The notes under the pieces are model-generated. The model was not told the origin of the DNA. It made no database searches and worked only from the letters and a program-made list of their open reading frames with translations. From positions 4,744,501 to 4,808,500 of the forward strand of contig NZ_CP109599.1 in the NCBI RefSeq assembly GCF_036231945.1: DNA of 64,000 bases, in the 5' to 3' direction. The position numbers and the translations under genes were made by a program. How positions within the stretch are numbered: position 1 is the stretch's first letter; the number at the start of each line of letters is the position of its first letter. Origin of the DNA: Streptomyces sp. NBC_01429 (GTDB lineage: Bacteria > Actinomycetota > Actinomycetes > Streptomycetales > Streptomycetaceae). Positions 1-9,279 of the stretch are shown here, one piece after another.

Positions 1-852
1 GGCAAGCGGTTCCGCCCCTTGCTGGTCATGCTCGCGTCACAATTCGGGGATCCGTACGCGCCCGGTGTCGTCCCGGCGGCCGTGGTCGTCGAGCTGACGC
101 ACCTCGCGACGCTCTACCACGACGACGTGATGGACGAGGCGGACGTCCGCAGGGGCGTCGGCAGCGCCAACTCCCGCTGGGGCAACTCGGTCGCCGTCCT
201 CACCGGCGACTTCCTCTTCGCCCGCGCCTCGCACATCCTCGCCGACCTCGGCCCCGACGCCGTCCGGGTCCAGGCGGAGGCGTTCGAGCGGCTGGTGACG
301 GGGCAGATCCTGGAGACGGCGGGCCCGCGCGACGGCCGCGACCCCGTCGAGCACTACCTGGACGTGCTCAGCGGCAAGACCGGTTCGCTGATGGCCGTCT
401 CGGGCCGGTTCGGCGCGATGGCGTCGGGCGCGGACGAGTCGGTCGTGGACATCCTCACCCAGTACGGGGAGCGGCTCGGCGTCGCCTTCCAGCTCGCCGA
501 CGACGTCCTCGACATCGCCAGCGACTCGCACGAGTCCGGCAAGACCCCCGGCACCGATCTGCGCGAGGGCATCCCGACGCTGCCGGTGCTGCTGCTGCGC
601 GCCCAGGCGGAGGCGCACGGCCGCCCCGAGGACCTGGAACTCGTCGCGCTGCTGGACGGAGACCTCGCGGACGACGCCCGGCTCGCCGAGGCCCTGGACC
701 GGCTGCGCGCCCATCCGGCGCTGGAGCAGGCGCGACGCGACACCGTGCGGTACGCGGAGGCGGCACGGGCGACCCTGACGCCGCTGCCCGAGGGGTACGC
801 GAAGTCCGCGCTGGTGGAGCTGTGCGACGCGGTGGTCCACCGCGCGGGCTGA
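1..852 (+). CDS. Long-chain polyprenyl diphosphate synthase, 5'-partial
   Basis: The reading frame is open from base 1, so the true start lies left of the window; 283 residues are visible against about 330-350 for the family, so roughly 50 are missing. Both Asp-rich motifs of trans-isoprenyl diphosphate synthases are present: the first DDVMD follows a Leu-Tyr-His stretch, and the second DDVLD follows QLA. They bind the Mg-diphosphates of the allylic substrate and isopentenyl diphosphate. The product is probably a C35-C45 chain such as the menaquinone side chain; chain length cannot be read reliably without the N-terminus. It ends 354 bp before the next gene. Confidence 0.93.
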   Translation, partial: GKRFRPLLVMLASQFGDPYAPGVVPAAVVVELTHLATLYHDDVMDEADVRRGVGSANSRWGNSVAVLTGDFLFARASHILADLGPDAVRVQAEAFERLVTGQILETAGPRDGRDPVEHYLDVLSGKTGSLMAVSGRFGAMASGADESVVDILTQYGERLGVAFQLADDVLDIASDSHESGKTPGTDLREGIPTLPVLLLRAQAEAHGRPEDLELVALLDGDLADDARLAEALDRLRAHPALEQARRDTVRYAEAARATLTPLPEGYAKSALVELCDAVVHRAG

Positions 853-1206
853 GCGCCTGCGGGGTGGTCTTCGAGCGGATGGCTTCGACCGGGCCTCCGA
901 GGGGGCCCTCGACCGGCCCCTCGACCTGCCCCTCGACCGGTCCTTCGGCCGAGCGGGCTCCGGGAGTCCCCCGGTCGGCCCTGCGTTCCGCCCTGTTCAG
1001 GGTGTCCCCTAGGGGCGACCCGCGGGCATCTCCTCGCCACGTCATCCCAGAGGGGTACGGGAAGTTGCTCCCGGGGGCTGACGCTTCGGAGGCGCCGATT
1101 TGGTCATATGGACAACACCACTCCTGACCAATTCGGGTGAGAATGGCGGCACGGGGTGGACGAGTGCAACGGACGGAAGGCCGCCGACCACGGAGGTAGG
1201 GCACAC
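853..1206. other. Intergenic region with a 12-bp tandem repeat
   Basis: No convincing gene. Three imperfect copies of a 12-bp unit (ccctcgaccggc) lie at 906-941. A good ribosome binding site (ggaggt, about 1195) sits just before the next start. No clear -35/-10 pair was recognised. Confidence 0.5.
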
Positions 1207-2511
1207 ATGGCACCGAACGACAACGCGCGAATCACCGAGGACGACAGGGAGCCGGGCGCGTTCCGCCGCAAGGCGACGCGTTACGCGCTCCCCGTCGCGG
1301 TGGCGGGGGTGGCCGCGGCGACCATCGGGCTCGTACCGGCACTCGCCGCCGGCGGCAGCGGTCCCGAGCTGGCGGACATCAGCGCGCGGCAGCTCATCGA
1401 GAAGATCGCCGCGTCGGACACCCAGCAGCTCTCGGGTTCCGTGAAGATCACCACGGATCTGGGGCTGCCGGCGCTGAGCGGTCTCGACAGCATGGCCGGC
1501 GCGCTCGGCGACGCGGGCTCCGGCTCCGGCGGTGACGGATCCACCGCCGACCCGGCGTCCAAGCTGCTGGAGCTGGCCTCCGGCTCCCACACCCTGCGGG
1601 TCGCGGCCGACGGCCCCGACAAGCAGCGGGTCTCCATCGTGGAGGACGCCGCCGAGTACAGCCTCATCCGCAACGGCGACGAGGTGTGGGCGTATGACAG
1701 CGGCTCCAACCAGGCGTACCACGCGCAGGCCCCGCAGAGCGACGAGCAGGGCAAGGGTTCGGGCGCCAAGGGCTCCAAGGGGGCCGAGGAGCTGGACGTG
1801 ACGCCCTCGGAGCTCGCCGCGCAGGTGCTGAAGGCGGCGGACGACACGACCTCCGTGACGGTCGACGGGACGGCACGGGTCGCCGGGCACGACGCGTACC
1901 GGCTGCTCATCAAGCCCAAGCAGACCGGTTCGACGGTCGGCTCGGTCACGATCGCGGTCGACGCGAAGACCGGCACCCCGCTCAAGTTCACGCTCGCCTC
2001 CAGCGGCGGCGGCAAGGCCATCGTCGATGTCGGCTTCACCAAGGTCGACTTCGCCAAGCCGGACGCCTCCACCTTCGACTTCACCCCGCCCAAGGGCACG
2101 AAGGTGACGCGGGCGGACGAGGACGAGGCGGCGCACGACAAGAGCGCGAAGAACGAGGGTCACGCCGGCGGGCTGCTGGGCGAGCTGAGCGGAGTCGGTG
2201 ACTCCGGCGAGGTGAAGACGATCGGCAAGGGCTGGAGCACGGTCTACGAGCTGACGGCCCCGGACGGCGCGGACGCGCCGGCGGGCAAGGGCGCCGAGGC
2301 CGCCCGCTCCGGCGCGCCGAAGGCGGAGGACCTGACCGGCGAGGCACAGGGCCTGATGGACGCTCTGGGCTCCAAGGTCACCGGGAAGTTCGGCTCGGGC
2401 ACGGTCGTCCAGACCCGCCTCGTCAACGCCCTGATGACGGACGACGGAAAGGTCTACGTCGGCGCGGTCACCAAGGACGCGCTGGTCAAGGCCGCGAACC
2501 AGGCGAACTGA
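1207..2511 (+). CDS. Exported LolA-like / DUF2092-type protein
   Basis: 434 residues. The ATG at 1207 is chosen because ggaggt precedes it by about 8 bases; an in-frame upstream start at 1156 has no such site. Residues 1-22 are charged, then a hydrophobic segment (about 23-45) ending in Ala-rich sequence should act as signal peptide or membrane anchor; there is no lipobox Cys. The rest resembles the LolA/LppX-like fold used by actinobacterial exported proteins, with repeated strand patterns around 'SGSVKITTDLGLP' and a Lys/Gly-rich linker near residues 180-195. It precedes an ABC exporter on the same strand, separated by a strong hairpin. Function is inferred only from fold-like features and position. 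Confidence 0.75.
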   Translation: MAPNDNARITEDDREPGAFRRKATRYALPVAVAGVAAATIGLVPALAAGGSGPELADISARQLIEKIAASDTQQLSGSVKITTDLGLPALSGLDSMAGALGDAGSGSGGDGSTADPASKLLELASGSHTLRVAADGPDKQRVSIVEDAAEYSLIRNGDEVWAYDSGSNQAYHAQAPQSDEQGKGSGAKGSKGAEELDVTPSELAAQVLKAADDTTSVTVDGTARVAGHDAYRLLIKPKQTGSTVGSVTIAVDAKTGTPLKFTLASSGGGKAIVDVGFTKVDFAKPDASTFDFTPPKGTKVTRADEDEAAHDKSAKNEGHAGGLLGELSGVGDSGEVKTIGKGWSTVYELTAPDGADAPAGKGAEAARSGAPKAEDLTGEAQGLMDALGSKVTGKFGSGTVVQTRLVNALMTDDGKVYVGAVTKDALVKAANQAN

Positions 2512-2523
2512 CGCCACGGCCGA

Positions 2524-2556
2524 CCGCCCCGCCGCGCACGTCGCGCGGCGGGGCGG
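2524..2556 (+). terminator. GC-rich stem-loop after the LolA-like gene
   Basis: A 14-bp perfect stem (2524-2537 with 2543-2556) and a 5-base loop, 12 bases after the stop. There is no U-tract, as is usual in Streptomyces. Confidence 0.6.
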
Positions 2557-2637
2557 AACGCTGACCGGGGCCGGTCCGTTCTCGGGGTGGCCGGGGCGCG
2601 TGGCGCCGCGGAAGGCGAAGAAGGAGGTGCGGGGGAG

Positions 2638-3702
2638 ATGACGGATTCCATCGAATCGGGCATCGCGGCGGGCACTGCACCGGACGGCACTTCATGGGGC
2701 ACTGAATCGGACCGCACGGGGGCGGACACCGCGTCGGACACTGAAGCGGACACCGCGTCGGACGGCCCCGGGGCGGTCATCGAGACACGCGGTCTCACGA
2801 AGCGCTACCGGGGCGGGCAGCTCGCCGTGGACCGCCTCGATCTGACCGTGCCCGCCGGGAGCGTCTTCGGCTTCCTCGGGCCCAACGGCTCGGGCAAGAC
2901 CACCACCATCCGGATGCTGATGGGCCTCATCGAGCCGACCGCGGGCTCCGCCGCCCTGCTCGGCCGCCCGGTGCCGCGCGCGGCCCGCGCCGTGCTGCCC
3001 CAGGTGGGAGCCCTGATCGAGGGGCCCGCGCTGTACGGGTATCTCACCGGCCGCGACAACCTCGTACGGTACGACTCGGCCGACCCGAGCGCCGATCCCC
3101 GCACCCGTGGCGCCCGGGTCTCCGCGGCCCTGGACCGGGTCGGGCTGACCGCCGCGGCCGGCAAGAAGGCGCGGGCGTACTCCCTCGGCATGAAGCAGCG
3201 GCTCGGGCTGGCCTCCGCGCTGCTCAGGCCGCGCCGGCTGCTGGTGCTCGACGAGCCGACCAACGGGCTGGACCCGCAGGGCATGCGGGAGATCAGATCA
3301 CTGGTGCGGGAGCTGGCGGCGGACGGCACGACGGTCTTCCTCTCCTCGCACCTCCTGGACGAGATCGAGCAGGTCTGCACGCATGTCGCGGTGATGACCC
3401 GGGGCCGGCTGGTCACCCAGGGGACGGTCGCCGCCCTGGCGGCCGGGGTCCGGGGCAGGCTCGGCGTCACCACCCCCGACCCGGGGGAGGCCGCGCGGGT
3501 GCTGAAGGAGCGCGGCGTCACCGATGTGGTGGTCACGGAGGACCGGCTGACCTGCGAGCCCCCGGCGGACGCGGATCTCGCGGAGCTGAACGCCGCGCTG
3601 GTGCTGGCAGGGGTGCGGGTGAGGGCCTTCGGCCCGGAGCGCGCCTCGCTGGAGGACGCGTTCGTCGCGCTGACGGGGGAGGGCTTCGATGTCGCGGGCT
3701 GA
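2638..3702 (+). CDS. ABC transporter ATP-binding protein
   Basis: 354 residues. The ATG at 2638 follows aaggaggt by about 10 bases. A 45-residue Ser/Thr/Asp-rich, probably disordered N-terminus precedes the ATPase domain. Visible are Walker A (GPNGSGKTT), the Q-loop region, a signature of the YSLGMKQR type seen in DrrA/CcmA-like ATPases, Walker B (LLVLDEPTNGLD) and the H-loop (SSHLLDE). The C-terminal extension ending EDAFVALTGEG is typical of ABC-2 exporters. It energises the permease encoded next, whose start overlaps this gene by 14 bp, so the two are translationally coupled. Substrate unknown; the upstream exported protein may be a partner. Confidence 0.93.
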   Translation: MTDSIESGIAAGTAPDGTSWGTESDRTGADTASDTEADTASDGPGAVIETRGLTKRYRGGQLAVDRLDLTVPAGSVFGFLGPNGSGKTTTIRMLMGLIEPTAGSAALLGRPVPRAARAVLPQVGALIEGPALYGYLTGRDNLVRYDSADPSADPRTRGARVSAALDRVGLTAAAGKKARAYSLGMKQRLGLASALLRPRRLLVLDEPTNGLDPQGMREIRSLVRELAADGTTVFLSSHLLDEIEQVCTHVAVMTRGRLVTQGTVAALAAGVRGRLGVTTPDPGEAARVLKERGVTDVVVTEDRLTCEPPADADLAELNAALVLAGVRVRAFGPERASLEDAFVALTGEGFDVAG

Positions 3703-4648
3703 GACGACCGGGCAGGCAGGGGCGGCCGGGGAGCCCGCGGCATCCGGGACGGCTGAGACGGCCGGTGCGGCCGGGGCGGCCGGTGCCGTGGACAGCCGCC
3801 CGCCGCGGCTGTGGTGGACGCTCGGGCTGCTCCGCTCCGAGCTGGGCATGACCTTCCGGCGCATGCGGACCCTGGCCCTGCTGGGGGTGCTCGCCGCCGT
3901 CCCCGTCCTCATCGGTATCGCCGTGAAGGTCGAGACGGGCGGGGGCGGCGGGGTGAGCGACGGGGGCGCGGCGCACGGGCCCGCCTTCCTCACCCAGATC
4001 ACCAACAACGGGCTGTTCCTGGTCTTCGCCGCGCTCGCCGCGACGCTGCCCGTCTTCCTCCCGATGGCCGTGGGCGTGGTCGCGGGCGACGCGATCGCCG
4101 GGGAGGCCCACGGCGGCACCCTGCGCTATCTGCTGGTGGCCCCGGCGGGCCGGACCCGGCTGCTGCTCGTCAAGTACGCCGCCACGATGGCCTTCTGCCT
4201 GGTCGCGACGGTGGTCGTGGCGGTCTCCGCGCTCGTCGTCGGCGCGCTGCTGTTCCCGCTCGGCGAGGTCACCACGATCTCGGGCACCCGGATCTCGTTC
4301 GGGGACGGGCTGATACGCGCGCTGCTGATCGCGCTGGTCGTCGCCGCCTCGCTGACCGGCCTCGCCGCGCTCGGCCTGTTCGTCTCCACGCTGACCAACA
4401 GCGGTATCGCGGCCATGGCGGCCACGGTCGGGCTGCTGATCACGGTGCAGATCCTGGACACGATCCCGCAGCTGCACGGCATACAGCCGTATCTCTTCTC
4501 GCACTACTGGCTGTCGTTCGCGGATCTGCTGCGCGCGCCGTTCTACTGGGACGACATCGTCAAGAACCTGGAGATCCAGGCGCTGTACGCGGCGGTGTTC
4601 GGCTCGGCGGCCTGGGCGCGGTTCACGACGCGGGACATCACGGCCTGA
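3689..4648 (+). CDS. ABC-2 type transporter permease
   Basis: 319 residues. It starts inside the ATPase gene (14-bp overlap). After a Gly/Ala-rich N-terminus of about 45 residues there are about six hydrophobic segments, around residues 60-80, 108-135, 170-195, 212-235, 238-260 and 285-305, with the long extracytoplasmic loop after the first segment that is usual for ABC-2 permeases. It forms the membrane half of the exporter with the preceding ATPase. A strong terminator follows 9 bases after the stop. The substrate cannot be read from the sequence. Confidence 0.88.
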   Translation: MSRAETTGQAGAAGEPAASGTAETAGAAGAAGAVDSRPPRLWWTLGLLRSELGMTFRRMRTLALLGVLAAVPVLIGIAVKVETGGGGGVSDGGAAHGPAFLTQITNNGLFLVFAALAATLPVFLPMAVGVVAGDAIAGEAHGGTLRYLLVAPAGRTRLLLVKYAATMAFCLVATVVVAVSALVVGALLFPLGEVTTISGTRISFGDGLIRALLIALVVAASLTGLAALGLFVSTLTNSGIAAMAATVGLLITVQILDTIPQLHGIQPYLFSHYWLSFADLLRAPFYWDDIVKNLEIQALYAAVFGSAAWARFTTRDITA

Positions 4649-4657
4649 GGCGGCAGC

Positions 4658-4690
4658 GCCTGTGGCGTCCGTCCGACGGACGCCACAGGC
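4658..4690. terminator. Intrinsic-type terminator between convergent genes
   Basis: Perfect 16-bp inverted repeat (4658-4673 with 4675-4690) lying between the permease stop and the end of the oppositely oriented aminopeptidase gene. It can serve both strands. Confidence 0.75.
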
Positions 4691-4730
4691 GGGTTGCCGA
4701 GGGCGGGTGCCACAGGCGGGCGCCGAGGGC

Positions 4731-5663
4731 TCAGCTGGCGCCCGACAGCGACCAGACGGCGTACGCGATGGCGTCGCTGTTGCGGTCGAGCGCGGTGTCG
4801 TTGATGTTCGCCGTGGTGTCGCACGAGCGGTGGTAGCAGGCGTCGAAGGCCACCCCGGAGGTGCCGCCCCACTTCTGCGCCTGCGCGGCGGTCTTGATGT
4901 AGTCGGCGCCGCTGAAGAGCCCGCCCACCGGGATGCCCACGTTCTTGAACGGGGCGTGGTCCGAGCGGCCGTCGCCCTCGGTCTCGATCTCCGTCGGGAT
5001 GCCGAGGCCCGCGTAGTAGTTCTTGAAGGTCTGCTCGATCGTCGGGTCGTCGTCGTAGACGAAGTAGCCCGGGTTCGGCGAGCCGACCATGTCGAAGTTG
5101 AGATAGCCGCTGATCTTCGCCCGGTCGGCGGTCGGGAGGTTGTTGACGTAGTAACGGGAGCCGACCATGCCCAGCTCCTCCGCGCCCCACCAGGCGAACC
5201 GGAGGTGCTTGGTGGGCTTGAGCTGCGCCCGCGAGACGGCGAGCGCGGTCTCCAGTACGGCGGCGGAGCCCGAGCCGTTGTCGTTGATGCCGGCGCCCGC
5301 GGTCACCGAGTCAAGATGCGACCCGGACATGACAACGCTGTTCGTGTCGCCGCCCGGCCAGTCCGCGATCAGGTTGTACCCGGTGGACCCGCTGGAGGTG
5401 AACTGCTGCACGGTGGTGGTGAACCCCGCCGCGTCCAGCTTGCCCTTCACGTAGTTGACGGACGCCAGGTAACCGGCCCTGCCGTGGGCGCGGTTGCCGC
5501 CGTTGGCCGCGGCTATGGACGACAGCTGGGTCAGATGCGCCTTCACGTTGGCGACGGGTATGTCGGGCGCCGCGAGGGCGGGGGCGGCGGACGCGCTCGG
5601 CGCGGTGGTGGCGATCAGCCCCGCGAGCGCGAGACCGACGACGGCGGGAACGGAGAACTTCAT
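4731..5663 (-). CDS. Secreted M28 family zinc aminopeptidase
   Basis: 310 residues. The ATG at 5663 is chosen because it begins a classical signal peptide (MKFSVPAVVGLALAGL, then an Ala-rich region and likely cleavage after ASA); the frame extends upstream to 5825 only through repeat sequence. Zn ligands and catalytic residues of M28 peptidases are visible in order: SGSHLDSV (His and Asp region), NDNGSGSA (bridging Asp), WWGAEELG (catalytic Glu and ligand), NFDMVGS (Asp) and SDHAPF (His). Length and motifs match the S. griseus aminopeptidase, which releases N-terminal hydrophobic residues outside the cell. Monocistronic, convergent with the ABC operon. Confidence 0.95.
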   Translation of the reverse strand: MKFSVPAVVGLALAGLIATTAPSASAAPALAAPDIPVANVKAHLTQLSSIAAANGGNRAHGRAGYLASVNYVKGKLDAAGFTTTVQQFTSSGSTGYNLIADWPGGDTNSVVMSGSHLDSVTAGAGINDNGSGSAAVLETALAVSRAQLKPTKHLRFAWWGAEELGMVGSRYYVNNLPTADRAKISGYLNFDMVGSPNPGYFVYDDDPTIEQTFKNYYAGLGIPTEIETEGDGRSDHAPFKNVGIPVGGLFSGADYIKTAAQAQKWGGTSGVAFDACYHRSCDTTANINDTALDRNSDAIAYAVWSLSGAS

Positions 5664-5757
5664 GGGGGGCTCCGGCTTCCGTACGGGAGTGGGGGGTGGA
5701 ACGTAGGACGCCCCACGACGACGACGGCGTGAGGCGTACAGGTGGTACCCATCGTGC

Positions 5758-5793
5758 TGGTGGCACTGGTGGCACTGGTGGCACTGGTGGCAC
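5758..5793. repeat. 9-bp tandem repeat, four copies
   Basis: Four perfect copies of tggtggcac upstream of the aminopeptidase gene. If the frame were extended they would encode Cys-His-Gln repeats, which is not credible as protein. Confidence 0.85.
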
Positions 5794-5918
5794 GGATGTG
5801 CGAGTGCGGCGTGCTGAATGGTCAACGACAGCTTGACCCCCCGTCAAGAGGGTGATCCGGTCAGCGGCGTCCGCTGACCGGACTGCCGACCGGATCGCCG
5901 ACCGGACCGCTCACCCGC

Positions 5919-6377
5919 CTACGCGACGCAGAATTCGTCGCCCTCGGGATCCGCCATCACCACGAACTCCCCGCCGGGCTCGCTCACCCGCCGCAGCACC
6001 GTCGCCCCCAGCCCCGCCAGCCGCTCGACCTCCCCGTCCCGCCGCCCCGGACCGGGGTGCAGGTCGAGGTGGAGCCGGTTCCCGCCGGTCTTCGGCTCGG
6101 ACATGCGCTGGAACAGGATCCGCCGCCCGAGCCCGGTGCCGGTCGCCTCCTCGTACGGGTCGTCCGGATGGCGGACGGCGACCAGATCGCGAAAGGCGCG
6201 GCGGTCGTGGAACGCGACGGTGTCCGCCTCGGCGAGCGCGCCGAGCCCGAGCAGGCGGGCGATGAGCGCGCTGTTGTCCTCGGCGAGATAGCCCAGCGCG
6301 GCCGCCCAGAAGTCGGCCTGGGCATGCGGATCGTTCGCGTTGACGACGAGTTTCCAGTGCACGGGTGTCACAGTCAT
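5919..6377 (-). CDS. VOC (glyoxalase/bleomycin-resistance) family protein
   Basis: 152 residues with the beta-alpha-beta-beta-beta layout of the vicinal oxygen chelate superfamily. The first half begins VHWKLVVNANDP..QADFWAAALGY, and the second repeat has RLHLDLHPGPG and ends with FVVMADPEGDEFCV. This resembles the actinobacterial glyoxalase-like subfamily; whether it binds metal or a drug is not visible. The ATG at 6377 is preferred over an in-frame GTG at 6386 because a plausible -10 (TATGAG on this strand) ends at 6386, leaving only an 8-base leader. It diverges from the CGNR regulator with just 22 bp between start codons. Confidence 0.85.
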   Translation of the reverse strand: MTVTPVHWKLVVNANDPHAQADFWAAALGYLAEDNSALIARLLGLGALAEADTVAFHDRRAFRDLVAVRHPDDPYEEATGTGLGRRILFQRMSEPKTGGNRLHLDLHPGPGRRDGEVERLAGLGATVLRRVSEPGGEFVVMADPEGDEFCVA

Positions 6378-6415
6378 GGCAACCACTCATACTGGTTACA
6401 TGAAGGCGTCCGCAA
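6365..6415. promoter_or_regulatory. Overlapping divergent promoters, VOC gene and CGNR gene
   Basis: Minus strand: TTGCGG (6415-6410), an 18-base spacer and TATGAG (6391-6386). Plus strand: a weak -35 (GTGTCA, 6365-6370) and CATACT (6388-6393), six bases before the ATG at 6400. The two -10 boxes share bases 6388-6391, so the promoters cannot be occupied together, and both transcripts would be leaderless or nearly so. Read by eye. Confidence 0.45.
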
Positions 6416-7038
6416 GGGAATGGGCGAGCGATCCGGCCGCGCCCGGTCTCGTGCTCCACACCCCCGAGGGCCGCCCGTACCGCTTCGACGCGGGCGCGCT
6501 CTGTCTGGAGCTGCTGACGACCGGTGGCCCCGGCTCCTATGGGCGCCACGAGGCGCTCGACGAACCGGACGCGCTGGTGGCGTGGGCGCAGCGGAGCCGG
6601 CTGACGCCCGGCCTCGAACTGTCCGTGAGCGAGGCGGAGTTGGGGGCCGCCCGCGCGGTGCGGGACGCGCTGCTGCGGCTGACCCTGGCCCGCGTCCACG
6701 ACCTGACCCCGGACGAGGCCGACCTCGCGACGCTGAACACGGCGGCGGCCGGGCCCCCGCTCGTCCCCCGTATGACCCGGGACGGCCGCCGGGCCTGGGC
6801 GCCCGGTGCCACCGGGACCGGGCTGCTGTCGGCCGTCGCCCGCGACGCCGTCGAGCTGTTCACCGGACCGTACGCCCACCGGATCCGCGAATGCGGCTCC
6901 CCCGACTGCTCCCTGCTCTTCGTCGACACCTCGCGCCCGGGGCACCGCCGCTGGTGCGCGATGGAGCGGTGCGGAAACCGCCACAAGGCCCGCGCCCACC
7001 GCGCGCGCGGACGCGGGACCCCGGCGCCGGGAGCGTAG
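6400..7038 (+). CDS. ABATE / CGNR zinc-finger putative transcriptional regulator
   Basis: 212 residues. The N-terminal about 140 residues fit the stress-induced ABATE (Ala-rich) domain; the C-terminus carries the CGNR zinc-finger pattern: CGSPDCSLLFVD, then RRWCAMERCGNRHKARAHR, with four Cys and the namesake CGNR. Such proteins are thought to bind DNA through this finger. The ATG at 6400 is chosen because a -10-like CATACT ends six bases upstream, giving a leaderless mRNA; an ATG at 6376 would overlap the divergent gene. The regulator probably controls the divergent VOC gene and itself (inference). Confidence 0.85.
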   Translation: MKASAREWASDPAAPGLVLHTPEGRPYRFDAGALCLELLTTGGPGSYGRHEALDEPDALVAWAQRSRLTPGLELSVSEAELGAARAVRDALLRLTLARVHDLTPDEADLATLNTAAAGPPLVPRMTRDGRRAWAPGATGTGLLSAVARDAVELFTGPYAHRIRECGSPDCSLLFVDTSRPGHRRWCAMERCGNRHKARAHRARGRGTPAPGA

Positions 7039-7050
7039 CCGCGTACGGCC

Positions 7051-8154
<1,104 letters not shown>

Positions 8155-8307
8155 TGACCCTCCCCGTCCCACGCGCGCGCCGTCCCCCGTCGGGACGTGC
8201 GAAACCTCGTCGAAAGGTAGCGCCGCGCGGGTCGGGATGTCATGTTCGTATCGTCATACGGTCATGACGCCGAGGTTCCCCCTGCCGGGGAGGGGGCGGT
8301 GCCGGTG

Positions 8308-9168
8308 TCAGCCCTTGAGTGCTTCCGCGACCGAGTCCGCGAGCGGGGTGGTCGGGCGGCCGGTCAGCCGCGCCAGGTCGCCGGTCGTACCGGCGAGCAG
8401 CCCGCGCTCGATCGCGGCGTCCACGTTCACCAGGATCGCGGCGAACGGCTCCGGCAGGCCCGCCCCGGTGAGGATGGAGAGGTGCGTCGCGGCCGGCACG
8501 TTGTTGTAGACGATCGTCCGGCCGGTCTGGCGGGACAGCTCCGCCGCGTACTCCTCGAAGGACCACGCCGTGTCGCCGCTCAGTTCGTACACCTTGCCGA
8601 GGTGGCCCTCGCCGGTCAGTACGGCGGCGGCCGCCGCCGCGTAGTCCGCGCGCGTCGCCGCGGCGACCCGGCCCTCGCCCGCGCTGGCCACGACGGCGCC
8701 GTGCTCCAGCACCGGCGCGAGGTTCTCCGTGTAGTTCTCGGTGTACCAGCCGTTGCGCAGGAACGTGTACGGCAGGCCCGATTCGAGGATCAGCCGCTCG
8801 GTCTCCTTGTGTTCGGCGGCCAGGTCGAAGTCGGCCTCGGGGCCGCCCAGGACGCCCGTGTACGCGAGCTGCGCCACGCCCGCCGCCCGCGCCGCCCCGA
8901 TGACGGCGGTGTGCTGTGCCACGCGCTGCCCGACCTCGCTGCCGGAGACCAGCAGGACGCGGTCACCGGACCGGAAGGCGTCCTTCAGCGTCTCGGGGCT
9001 GCTGTAGTCGGCGACCCGCAGCTCCACACCGAGCGCCACGAGGTCGGCGGCCTTCTCCTTGTTCCGTACGACGGCGGCGATGGTGTCGGCCGGGACATCG
9101 GCGGCCAGCAGGGCTTCCACGACGAGACGGCCGAGGTGTCCGGTGGCTCCGGTGACGACGATGCTCAT
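8308..9168 (-). CDS. NmrA/QorB-like SDR NAD(P)-binding oxidoreductase
   Basis: 286 residues. It starts with a Rossmann motif (VVTGATGHLGRLVVEALL), followed by a VADYSS region; YTGVL and TFLRNGWY match the atypical extended SDR group that includes NmrA and quinone reductase QorB. The usual SDR catalytic YxxxK is not evident, as expected for this group. The ATG at 9168 has ggag nine bases upstream. It diverges from the HxlR regulator at 9280 with a shared 111-bp control region, an arrangement common for QorA/QorR-like redox or electrophile-responsive pairs, so control by that regulator is likely (inference). Confidence 0.9.
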   Translation of the reverse strand: MSIVVTGATGHLGRLVVEALLAADVPADTIAAVVRNKEKAADLVALGVELRVADYSSPETLKDAFRSGDRVLLVSGSEVGQRVAQHTAVIGAARAAGVAQLAYTGVLGGPEADFDLAAEHKETERLILESGLPYTFLRNGWYTENYTENLAPVLEHGAVVASAGEGRVAAATRADYAAAAAAVLTGEGHLGKVYELSGDTAWSFEEYAAELSRQTGRTIVYNNVPAATHLSILTGAGLPEPFAAILVNVDAAIERGLLAGTTGDLARLTGRPTTPLADSVAEALKG

Positions 9169-9251
9169 GAGGGAATTCTCCAGTTCATGCTGATTTGCTC
9201 GATTTCGTAACGCTCTGGCCCTCACCCTACGGCGCACACTAACCAAATGAA

Positions 9252-9276
9252 AGTACCCACCTTGAAGTAAGGTACT
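9252..9276. promoter_or_regulatory. Putative HxlR operator overlapping the regulator's -10
   Basis: Interrupted 25-bp palindrome: outer arms AGTACC (9252-9257) and GGTACT (9271-9276), inner arms CTT/AAG around a central G. It covers a TAAGGT -10 (9268-9273) ending six bases before the regulator's ATG. This suggests autorepression and a leaderless transcript. Confidence 0.5.
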
Positions 9277-9279
9277 GGG

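Noticed and set aside
5663..5825. N-terminal extension of the M28 peptidase with Cys-His-Gln repeats
   Set aside because: A complete signal peptide starts at 5663 and must be N-terminal; the extension is only the 9-bp repeat translated.
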